A stretch of DNA of 5,311 nucleotides from Caldifarciminota bacterium (GTDB lineage Bacteria; Hydrothermota; Hydrothermia; UBA1063; CAJXJZ01): positions 1 through 5,311 of the forward strand of contig JALVLE010000092.1 in NCBI GenBank assembly GCA_027033555.1, read 5' to 3'. The notes beneath the pieces are model-generated. The model was not told the origin of the DNA. It was given only the letters and a program-made list of their open reading frames with translations, and did not search any database. Both the position numbers and the translations under genes were made by a program. Positions within the stretch are counted from its first letter, which is position 1. The number at the start of each line of letters is the position of its first letter. Below, piece by piece: positions 1 through 5,311 of the stretch.

Positions 1-403
1 AGCTAGTGCAGCCTACAGGGCTTTCAGGGCTAAAGATAGCAATTCAACCCTACTTCTTTCAGCTGCTGCCCTTGTGATGTTAGGTAGAGTTCCTGCAGGG
101 CAGAAGGTAGCACCCTGGATATTTGCAGTTGTTCTTGTATTGCTTGCATATTTCTTCTATAACGAAGGCAGAAGGTCAACAGGCACACAGAAGACGCTTT
201 ACTTTATTGGAGTTTTAATATCGCTTATTTTGATTTATCCGGTATTCTATGTCCTCCTTCATTATCTTGATGGAATTGCTGACTGGATAATGAACATTCC
301 ACAGATGGCAGCAAAAAGAGGAATATGGATAGGCATATCCCTTGGTGGAATTGCCATGTCGCTCAGGATAATCCTTGGAGTGGAGAAAACCTATCTACAG
401 TAG
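1..403 (+). CDS. Integral membrane protein of unknown function, C-terminal part (5' end cut by window edge)
   Basis: The reading frame is open from base 2 to the TAG at 401-403 and gives 133 visible residues. There is no start codon in a suitable context: the in-frame GTG at 74 and ATG at 77 have no Shine-Dalgarno site and lie inside a hydrophobic stretch, so the true start is upstream of the window. Hydrophobic segments are visible at about visible residues 17-28, 36-54, 66-88 and 106-126. A basic stretch (YRAFRAK) precedes the first, and the protein ends in LRIILGVEKTYLQ. The layout is that of a polytopic inner-membrane protein. I recall similar arginine-rich 'YRAFR' and 'LRIILG' segments in hypothetical membrane proteins of candidate phyla, but no function. 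The next gene starts 11 bases downstream, and its Shine-Dalgarno site overlaps this stop codon, so the two are probably co-transcribed. That it is coding is well supported; its role is unknown. Confidence 0.85.
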   Translation, partial: ASAAYRAFRAKDSNSTLLLSAAALVMLGRVPAGQKVAPWIFAVVLVLLAYFFYNEGRRSTGTQKTLYFIGVLISLILIYPVFYVLLHYLDGIADWIMNIPQMAAKRGIWIGISLGGIAMSLRIILGVEKTYLQ

Positions 404-410
404 GAGGAGA
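402..410 (+). promoter_or_regulatory. Shine-Dalgarno site that fixes the start at 415
   Basis: AGGAGGAGA lies just before the ATG at 415, with about 7 bases between the GGAGG core and the start. It overlaps the TAG stop of the upstream gene (401-403). It supports ATG 415 over the longer in-frame ATG at 325, which would overlap the upstream gene by 79 bases and has no such site. Confidence 0.85.
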
Positions 411-414
411 GAAA

Positions 415-1236
415 ATGAGAGAGTTTCTACAAAAAGCAGCCAACATAGATAGAAGAATCATTTATCTCATTATATTCCTTGCAGTTGCATTGACAATTAT
501 TTTTAAAGTGAGGTTTAAATCCGCTCCCCTTCCTGAGGTTAAGCGGTCTTATGACATAATAAACAGTTTGCCTCCAGGTTCGGTTGTAATGTTTTCCATT
601 GACTATGATGCATCAAGTATGCCAGAACTTGATCCAATGCTCAGGGCCATGTTGAGGCATTGTTTTGAAAAAAATCTAAAAGTAATTATGCTTGGCCACT
701 GGCCGTTGGGGCTTCCCCTTGGGCAAATCGCTCTTGAAGATATAGCAAGGAAATACCATAAAAAATACGGGGTTGACTATGTATTCCTTGGTTACAGGCC
801 GGGGCTTCAGGCTGTGATGCTGAATCTTGGAAAAGAGATAAGAAGTGTGTTTTCCACTGATTATCGTGGCACGCCGCTTGATTCTCTTCCCATGATGAGG
901 GGAATACATAATTACAATGATATTGCAATACTTGTTGGGCTTGAAGCCGGTTCTGTTGGGGATATGTGGGTGCAGTTCGCCAATGCGAGATTCAATCAGA
1001 AGATTATTCTTGGTTCTACGGCAGTTATCACACCAGATTTGTATCCGTACCTTCAGGCGGGGCAAATAGTGGGGCTTATAGGTGGTTTGAGGGGGGCAGC
1101 TGATTATGAGGCGCTTGTAAATCATCCTGCCATAGCCAGTGCGGGAATGGCTTCACAGACCGTAGTACACGTGCTTATAATACTTCTTATATTGCTGGGT
1201 AATATTGGTTATTTTGCAACAAGGAGGGGAAAATGA
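415..1236 (+). CDS. Membrane-anchored protein of unknown function with large globular domain and two terminal helices
   Basis: This 273-residue protein has one hydrophobic helix at about residues 15-31, a mixed alpha/beta-looking domain at about 40-245, and a second helix at about 250-267 followed by RRGK. Basic residues before the first helix and after the second suggest that both ends are cytoplasmic and the central domain faces the periplasm (positive-inside rule, an inference). The domain alternates short hydrophobic strands (SVVMFSIDYD, KVIMLGHWP, DIAILVGLEAG) with helical stretches, like a Rossmann-type fold. Well-marked blocks are TPLDSLPMMRGI (153-164), GLEAGSVGDMWVQ (175-187), TPDLYPYLQAGQ (206-217) and GLIGGLRGAADYE (220-232). 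I recognise these from unannotated proteins of uncultured bacteria but know no function. ATG 415 was chosen for its strong Shine-Dalgarno site. The stop overlaps the next start in an ATGA, so translation of the two is probably coupled. Confidence 0.9.
   Translation: MREFLQKAANIDRRIIYLIIFLAVALTIIFKVRFKSAPLPEVKRSYDIINSLPPGSVVMFSIDYDASSMPELDPMLRAMLRHCFEKNLKVIMLGHWPLGLPLGQIALEDIARKYHKKYGVDYVFLGYRPGLQAVMLNLGKEIRSVFSTDYRGTPLDSLPMMRGIHNYNDIAILVGLEAGSVGDMWVQFANARFNQKIILGSTAVITPDLYPYLQAGQIVGLIGGLRGAADYEALVNHPAIASAGMASQTVVHVLIILLILLGNIGYFATRRGK
1222..1229 (+). promoter_or_regulatory. Shine-Dalgarno site for the gene at 1233
   Basis: AGGAGGGG lies in the last codons of the upstream gene, a few bases before the ATG at 1233. 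It confirms that start and shows that the gene can recruit ribosomes itself as well as through the ATGA overlap. Confidence 0.8.
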
Positions 1237-1883
1237 ACATATCTTTTAATCCATGGGTCTGGATAGCGGCGTTTTTAACTCTCTCAATGATGAGTTTTTT
1301 GTACAAAGACAATATTTTTTACAAAATCGGAGAGCATATTTATGTGGGCAGTTCTGCTGCGTTTATGCTTATCTATCTCTGGTATTTTGATGTAAAACCC
1401 AAGTTGATAGACGGATTTATGAATAATACAGGGATAGACAAATGGATTCTCATTATCCCTGCCCTCTTATCCCTTTTTATGCTGATGAGATTTATAAAAC
1501 CCGTGGCCTGGATTTCAAGATGGGCAATTGCGTTTACCGTGGGAATGGGGTCTGGGCTCGGTATTACGGGGTTGCTCCAGGGTTTTCTGGTGCCGCAAAT
1601 TAAAGCGACTTTCCTCCCCCTTTATGTGCATGGATCAAGTACACTTATGAGCATTTACCTTTCACTTAATAACATACTTATGGTTGTAGGTACACTCTCT
1701 GCTATTGTATATTTCTATTTTTCCCGGGAACATACAGGAGCAATTAAGAAGATTTCGCAGGTGGGTATAACGTTTATAATGGTAGCATTTGGTGCATCTT
1801 TTGGTTACACGGTGATGGCACGTATTTCTCTTCTTATAGGGAGGATATACTTCCTGCTTCATAACTGGTTAGGGCTTGTATGA
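1233..1883 (+). CDS. Polytopic inner-membrane protein of unknown function
   Basis: The protein has 216 residues, mostly hydrophobic. Likely membrane segments lie at about residues 8-23, 36-52, 70-88, 97-120, 144-164 and 174-195, with a possible seventh at 198-212. Basic residues cluster in the loops after segments one, three and five (K25/K31, R86/K89/R96, R165/K172/K173), which weakly favours an outside N-terminus. Two glycine-rich blocks stand out: GMGSGLGITG (104-113) and GASFGYTVMARISLLIGR (187-204). The latter is the kind of sequence kept within a family rather than random hydrophobic filler. There is no ATP-binding, metal-binding or known transporter motif. It overlaps both neighbours by four bases (ATGA at 1233-1236 and 1880-1883). 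With the two genes before it, it probably forms one membrane complex, which is an inference from gene order only. Confidence 0.9.
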   Translation: MNISFNPWVWIAAFLTLSMMSFLYKDNIFYKIGEHIYVGSSAAFMLIYLWYFDVKPKLIDGFMNNTGIDKWILIIPALLSLFMLMRFIKPVAWISRWAIAFTVGMGSGLGITGLLQGFLVPQIKATFLPLYVHGSSTLMSIYLSLNNILMVVGTLSAIVYFYFSREHTGAIKKISQVGITFIMVAFGASFGYTVMARISLLIGRIYFLLHNWLGLV

Positions 1884-2422
1884 AATTGCAGCTTGGTTTT
1901 TACAAAAAGTTCCTCCTTTTTCTCTATATAGTTCTGGTTGGAATTGACTGGGGTACAAAGTTTATAGTGAAGAATACATTCTTTTACGGAGAATCACGGG
2001 AGGTTGTTGGCAATTTTTTCCGTCTCACGTATGTTGAAAACCCTTACTCTCTTTTTTCTATCAAGCTAAGTGACAATTTTCCTTATGTATGGTTCTCAAT
2101 TGCTGTTATAGTTGTTGTTTTCATTCTCTTCCTGGTTGAAAAAAACAAATGGCACAATTTTATATACATTCTTTTTCTTTCCGGTGCCACAGGCAACCTG
2201 ATAGACAGATTGAAATACGAGAGGGTGGTGGATTTCTTTGATTTTGGAATAAACAATCGTTTGCGCTGGCCGGTGTTTAATTTTGCCGATGCTTATATTA
2301 CAGTGGGGATGATATTACTTGCGGTTTCCATTATAATAGATGTATTGAAAAGCAGAAAAGGCAGGAGTAACCTGTCAGAACAAGAGGTTCAGGAAGAAAA
2401 CAAGGAGTTTGAAAATGCATAA
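1880..2422 (+). CDS. lspA: Lipoprotein signal peptidase (signal peptidase II)
   Basis: LspA is the inner-membrane aspartic protease that cuts the signal peptide from prolipoproteins just before the lipid-modified cysteine, after Lgt has acted. The 180-residue length is close to the family norm of about 160-180. Four membrane helices are visible at about 8-24, 66-86, 93-108 and 134-156. The family motifs are present in order: IDWGTK with D23 and K27; LTYVEN with N54; GNLIDR (105-110); VVDF with D118; and FNFADAYI with N134 and D137. D118 and D137 align with the known catalytic aspartate pair, so the enzyme should be active. The residues after N54 read PYSLFS where the family usually has a small-residue stretch such as PGAAF. 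The tail after 157 is charged and probably cytoplasmic. The start overlaps the upstream stop (ATGA) and has no strong Shine-Dalgarno site, so it probably depends on translational coupling. Confidence 0.97.
   Translation: MKLQLGFYKKFLLFLYIVLVGIDWGTKFIVKNTFFYGESREVVGNFFRLTYVENPYSLFSIKLSDNFPYVWFSIAVIVVVFILFLVEKNKWHNFIYILFLSGATGNLIDRLKYERVVDFFDFGINNRLRWPVFNFADAYITVGMILLAVSIIIDVLKSRKGRSNLSEQEVQEENKEFENA
2402..2407 (+). promoter_or_regulatory. Shine-Dalgarno site that decides the start at 2415
   Basis: AAGGAG lies within the last codons of lspA, 7 bases before the ATG at 2415. An in-frame TTG at 2409 would be only one base away, too close to use this site. ATG 2415 is therefore the better start, although the TTG start would add a lysine to the signal peptide N-terminus. 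Confidence 0.7.
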
Positions 2423-3434
2423 CATACTGATATTGTTATTTTCATATACAAGGTTTTTTGCCCTTTCAGGTGGCGGTGACATGGTTGTGAGGAATCCATT
2501 TTCACTTACAAGGGTGGATGGAGAGGGAGTGAAAATGGAGATGTCTCTATATGGGGCAAGGAGCAGAGAGAGATGGGGAATACTCACTTATGACAGATAC
2601 GATAACACGGTGGGAGATATGAGTATATATGGACGAACTTCACTTTATTCCAATATGCCTTCATTTATTGCGGCTTACGCCAGGAAGAATTTTGCAGTTT
2701 CTGTGGCCTATATTCCGCTATTAAACTACGATTACAGGTATGAAAAAAATCTGAAAGACGCCAATTATCTTCCTTCAAATAACTATGACATTAAGAGAAG
2801 TGGAGGTATAAGTCTTCTTGGAATTGGAGGTGAAGGTCGGTACAGGAAATTTTATGTTGGCGCATTTGTATCTTATGGTAAAGGAGAAATACGACAAACC
2901 GATAAATATCCTGATACGACAATTGTGACAGCATTAAGTTTGAAGGGATTTATCCCTTACGTGTATATAGGGGGTGGACTGGAAAATGTATCTTTTTCTG
3001 TGGGGTTTAATCCTGAGGTTAAGTTCACAAGTAATCCTCTACCGGCATACCCTATGTCTATTTATGTAAATATAAATCTTTTCAGAGCCTCTCCTCTTAT
3101 GGATAGAGCCACCTTTGATTTTATTTATCGTTTTTATGAAAAAGCGGGATATTTAACTGACGGCTTCACACTTCTTGCCGGGCTTGAGCATACTGCCTTT
3201 AACAATTTCTTCTTTAATGTAAAAGCGGGTGTGGAGAAGACATATGTTGAAGAAGCCACCTATATTCCGATATATCAGATTACATTTGGACAGAAGTTCC
3301 AGGGAATAAAGGTAGCTGGAGGGCTTGAGTATCAAATTGTAAAATACTCAAGAAGAGATGCGCAGTCAGGAGAATATGCGAGTGTGTCTGAAAATACACT
3401 TAAGTTTAAGTTTGGAGTGAGTATTCTACCGTAA
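2415..3434 (+). CDS. Probable outer-membrane beta-barrel protein
   Basis: The 339-residue product begins with a short hydrophobic stretch (about residues 4-17) that reads as a signal peptide, probably cut near FFA-LS. There is no lipobox cysteine, so it is not a lipoprotein and not a substrate of the adjacent LspA. The rest has no membrane helix. It shows repeated alternating hydrophobic/polar stretches rich in aromatic residues and glycine, such as FAVSVAYIPL, KFYVGAFVSYGKG, FIPYVYIGGGLENVSFSVGF and FNNFFFNVKAGVEKTYV, separated by polar turns. That is the pattern of an antiparallel barrel of roughly 12-16 strands. The early segment GGGDMVVRNPFSL is reminiscent of the start of FadL/PorV-like barrels, but this is a weak resemblance. 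The last strand, LKFKFGVSILP, does not end in the classical terminal aromatic residue. Its start overlaps lspA by 8 bases, and a strong terminator follows the stop. The ligand is unknown. Confidence 0.82.
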   Translation: MHNILILLFSYTRFFALSGGGDMVVRNPFSLTRVDGEGVKMEMSLYGARSRERWGILTYDRYDNTVGDMSIYGRTSLYSNMPSFIAAYARKNFAVSVAYIPLLNYDYRYEKNLKDANYLPSNNYDIKRSGGISLLGIGGEGRYRKFYVGAFVSYGKGEIRQTDKYPDTTIVTALSLKGFIPYVYIGGGLENVSFSVGFNPEVKFTSNPLPAYPMSIYVNINLFRASPLMDRATFDFIYRFYEKAGYLTDGFTLLAGLEHTAFNNFFFNVKAGVEKTYVEEATYIPIYQITFGQKFQGIKVAGGLEYQIVKYSRRDAQSGEYASVSENTLKFKFGVSILP

Positions 3435-3445
3435 AAACTAAAAGT

Positions 3446-3475
3446 AAAAAGGGGCTACATTTGTAGCCCCTTTTT
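3446..3475. terminator. Bidirectional intrinsic terminator between converging operons
   Basis: A perfect inverted repeat, GGGGCTAC (3451-3458) and GTAGCCCC (3463-3470), encloses the 4-base loop ATTT. It is flanked by AAAAA on the left and TTTTT on the right, so either strand gives a GC-rich hairpin followed by a run of U. It lies 11 bases after the stop of the beta-barrel gene and ends inside the stop codon of the minus-strand sufD-like gene (3474-3476), so it probably ends both transcripts. Confidence 0.92.
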
Positions 3476-4682
3476 ATGTCCTTCTTTGTATAATTTCAAT
3501 GTTTCTGGTGTTTAAAAGATATTCAAGGAATTTGAGCATCACTTCATAGAATCTTTCTGGTAGGGTAAATGAGAGCACCTCTTCAAGGTAAGATTTAACC
3601 ATAAGGTACACAATGTCTCTATCAGTTAGCCCCCTTGAGGCAAGATATATAGCTACTTTCTCCTCTATTTGTCCTATGTATGCTGAATGACTCATCTGTA
3701 CGAGGTTTTCCGAGGTTTCAAAAGCAGGAAGAGAAAACTGCTCTGCATCGTGTGATAACACCACTCCTTTTGAATCAATGTGAGCTTTTGCCCCTTTTGA
3801 ACCTGCTACTGCCTTTATTTTTACAAAAGAATTAGATGAGGAAGTGTCCATACTGACCTGTCGTGTATTCACAAGTGAGGAAGAATTCTCTCCTCGGTGT
3901 TCTATTTCTATCCATTCGTAATATCGTCCATTTTCTACCCCAAAACTGAGGGTATTAAGATTTAGTGTACTTTCTTTGCTCAAAACCGCTTTGACATCTC
4001 TACCCGTAATTTTGCCATTTTTGAAATTAAGCAGGGAAAGTGTTAGATTTGCTCCTTTTCCCAGAAAAATTCGTGTAAAAATTCGTGCATCAAGATAAGA
4101 TGGGAAAGAGTGTATCAGCGAGATATTGGCTTTTGCTCCATCTTTTATAATGATCTCAACAGTGGAAAGATAGTAAGGAGAGTTAATCAATCTTGGGGCA
4201 GGACTGCCGAGAGCTATATTTCCTTTTGAATTTTCCTGAAATTCAATGTAAGTATGAGGAAATGGCACATAAGAAAACTTAAGGAGTGAAGGCAGGTATA
4301 AGAACTCGTCCTGTATTTTGAGGTTTTGAGGAAACCTGATGTATATTCCACCGTAACTTTTTTTGATGTGTTTTTTAATAAGTGTGTCTTCTTCATCCTT
4401 GAAAAGTGAGAAAACGCCCGCCTTTTTCAGAAACAGCTTTTTATCTGTAGCAGGGTCGTTAAGGTATTCTATTTTAAGTCCTCTTTTTTCAAGATTTTCC
4501 TGTATGCGGGCGTATTTTTCAGGGACTTTTTCCATTTCAAGCCCCATAACAAAATTCCATTCCTCTTCAGGTATGTTGAGATGCCGTAAAAGGTTTTTGG
4601 TTTCCTCTTTTATTTCAGGGGTAATAGGAGGTGTATCTGTGGTATAATTAAACTCTGGAAAAAATGTTTTCTTATCAAGCAT
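3474..4682 (-). CDS. sufD: SufD-like Fe-S cluster assembly scaffold protein (SufB/SufD family)
   Basis: This 402-residue protein belongs to the SufB/SufD family, whose members form the cytoplasmic SufBC(D) scaffold that builds Fe-S clusters. The N-terminal part (about 20-75) is helical and charged. The middle (about 110-310) has the short repeating strands of the family's beta-helix core. The C-terminal helical domain begins at SHSAYIGQIEEKVAIYLASR (331-350) and matches the family pattern H-x-A-x-x-G-x-I-x-x-x-x-x-x-Y-L-x-x-R-G-L. H332 aligns with His360 of E. coli SufD, which is needed for cluster assembly. The SufB cysteine and His-Glu pair are absent, and the protein contains no cysteine. 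It therefore looks like the SufD subunit of a heterodimer with its upstream neighbour, whose stop overlaps this start by one base (TGATG). The N-terminal region resembles SufB at least as much as SufD, so SufB-like paralogue is the main alternative name. Confidence 0.85.
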   Translation of the reverse strand: MLDKKTFFPEFNYTTDTPPITPEIKEETKNLLRHLNIPEEEWNFVMGLEMEKVPEKYARIQENLEKRGLKIEYLNDPATDKKLFLKKAGVFSLFKDEEDTLIKKHIKKSYGGIYIRFPQNLKIQDEFLYLPSLLKFSYVPFPHTYIEFQENSKGNIALGSPAPRLINSPYYLSTVEIIIKDGAKANISLIHSFPSYLDARIFTRIFLGKGANLTLSLLNFKNGKITGRDVKAVLSKESTLNLNTLSFGVENGRYYEWIEIEHRGENSSSLVNTRQVSMDTSSSNSFVKIKAVAGSKGAKAHIDSKGVVLSHDAEQFSLPAFETSENLVQMSHSAYIGQIEEKVAIYLASRGLTDRDIVYLMVKSYLEEVLSFTLPERFYEVMLKFLEYLLNTRNIEIIQRRT

Positions 4683-5311
4683 CAGAAACCTCCTCTCGCG
4701 ACGAGTTCTGCTATTCTATTAATTTCTTTCAAATATTCAAAAGGGATGTGTTTTGTCACAGGCTCTATATAACCTCTTACCAGCAACGCTGTGGCTTCCT
4801 CCTCAGAAAGACCTCTTGCCATAAGATAAGAAAGGCTTTCCTCTGAAATCTTGCCTACATAAGCCTCATGAGTGAGTTCAGAGCTTGGGGATATGCTTTT
4901 TACTCCAGGGTATGTTGTATGGGTACCACCGCTATTAAGCAGGATCCCGGAGCATTCAATGTGTCCTTTTGAAAAACAGGCTTTTTGTTTACTTTCAATA
5001 TGTGTGTAAGAGTTTGAAACTCCCTTGTCTCTTATCACCCCCTTTGTTTGTATAAGCCCTGAAGTCTCTTCGGCTTCAAGATAGATTTTAATAACGTCGT
5101 CAAGGTACTCCTCCCTCTTCACAAAGGATATAGAATGCACTGTGGCCTTTGCTCTTTTACCTTTCAAATGAATTTCTTCATATCTACCTGCTGATTTCCC
5201 TGTTCCTAAAATAGCCACTGCCACTTCTATTTCTCCTCCTTCTTCCACATGTACATTGGTATAGGGACGGGTATTCACATATTCAGGCCAGTTCTGCAGG
5301 ACAATTCCCTT
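4682..5311 (-). CDS. sufB: SufB-like Fe-S cluster assembly scaffold protein, C-terminal part (5' end cut by window edge)
   Basis: The frame is open from the right edge to the TGA at 4684-4682 and gives 209 visible residues beginning KGIVLQNWPEYVNTRPY. The in-frame GTG at 5278 is not the start, because the family block QNWPEYV lies upstream of it. The fragment contains the end of the beta-helix core and the C-terminal helical domain, with the hallmark LTHEAYVGKI and LSYLMARGLSEEEATALLV. The cysteine in GHIECSG (visible residue 120, codon 4954-4952) aligns with the essential Cys405 of E. coli SufB. The following His-Glu in LTHEA (visible 148-149) aligns with His433/Glu434. These mark it as the SufB-type, cluster-building subunit. 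The sequence resembles the short archaeal-type SufB (also described as the SMS, or minimal SUF-like, system) more than E. coli SufB. A sufC ATPase gene is expected just upstream but lies outside the window. Confidence 0.9.
   Translation of the reverse strand, partial: KGIVLQNWPEYVNTRPYTNVHVEEGGEIEVAVAILGTGKSAGRYEEIHLKGKRAKATVHSISFVKREEYLDDVIKIYLEAEETSGLIQTKGVIRDKGVSNSYTHIESKQKACFSKGHIECSGILLNSGGTHTTYPGVKSISPSSELTHEAYVGKISEESLSYLMARGLSEEEATALLVRGYIEPVTKHIPFEYLKEINRIAELVARGGF
4688..4695 (-). promoter_or_regulatory. Shine-Dalgarno site for the sufD-like gene
   Basis: On the minus strand GAGGAGGT lies in the last codons of the sufB-like gene, 5 bases before the ATG at 4682-4680. This confirms that start and, with the TGATG overlap, predicts coupled synthesis of the two Suf subunits. 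Confidence 0.85.

Noticed and set aside
74..79. GTG/ATG as the start of the first gene
   Set aside because: The frame is open to the left edge, the residues before it (YRAFRAK and a hydrophobic run) look like protein, and there is no ribosome binding site.
325..414. In-frame extension of the 415 gene to an ATG at 325
   Set aside because: It would overlap the upstream membrane protein gene by 79 bases, has no Shine-Dalgarno site, and lies before a very strong site at 402-410 that serves ATG 415.
676..1125. Antisense open frame of about 149 codons on the minus strand
   Set aside because: It lies wholly inside a well-supported plus-strand gene, has no ribosome binding site, and its product has no recognisable domain or plausible composition.
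2409..2411. TTG start for the beta-barrel gene
   Set aside because: Only one base separates it from AAGGAG; ATG 2415 has normal spacing. It remains a weak alternative because it would add a lysine to the signal peptide.
4363..4846. Plus-strand open frames opposite the Suf genes
   Set aside because: They are serine/phenylalanine-rich shadows of the real minus-strand genes, with no start signals and no domains.
5276..5278. GTG as the start of the sufB-like gene
   Set aside because: The frame continues to the window edge and encodes the family block QNWPEYV upstream, so the GTG is an internal valine.
1..5311. Mobile element, CRISPR array, phage or defence genes
   Set aside because: I found no transposase motifs, terminal inverted repeats, spaced direct repeats or defence domains; the only clear inverted repeat is the terminator.

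Overview
The window suggests a diderm (two-membrane) bacterium that has not been assigned here. It encodes a lipoprotein signal peptidase and a probable outer-membrane beta-barrel protein. It is moderately AT-rich, uses AGA/AGG arginine codons heavily and packs its genes into overlapping operons with strong Shine-Dalgarno sites. Together with the archaeal-like short SufB, this fits an uncultured, perhaps thermophilic candidate-phylum lineage (for example the WOR-3/Hydrothermae type). That placement is an inference and of low confidence.

Layout: two operons converge on one bidirectional terminator at about 3446-3475. The plus-strand operon (1-3434) holds five genes. First come three membrane proteins of unknown function: a fragment cut by the left edge (1-403), a two-helix-anchored protein with a large globular domain (415-1236), and a six- or seven-helix protein (1233-1883). 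They are followed by lspA (1880-2422) and a beta-barrel-like exported protein (2415-3434). Apart from an 11-base gap after the first gene, every junction is a short overlap (4, 4 and 8 bases), so the genes are probably co-transcribed and translationally coupled.

The minus-strand operon (5311 down to 3474) holds two members of the SufB/SufD family of Fe-S cluster assembly scaffold proteins. The upstream one is cut by the right edge and keeps the SufB-type cysteine and His-Glu pair. The downstream one lacks cysteine altogether but keeps the SufD-type histidine, so they look like a SufB-SufD heterodimer pair. The ATPase partner SufC would be expected beyond the right edge, but it is not in the window.

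Both operon starts lie outside the window, so no promoter can be described. The only intergenic DNA is the short gap between the first two genes and the 39 bases holding the terminator. I see no RNA genes, mobile elements, repeats or CRISPR arrays. The least explained part is the three-gene membrane set at 1-1883, the best candidate here for an uncharacterised system.
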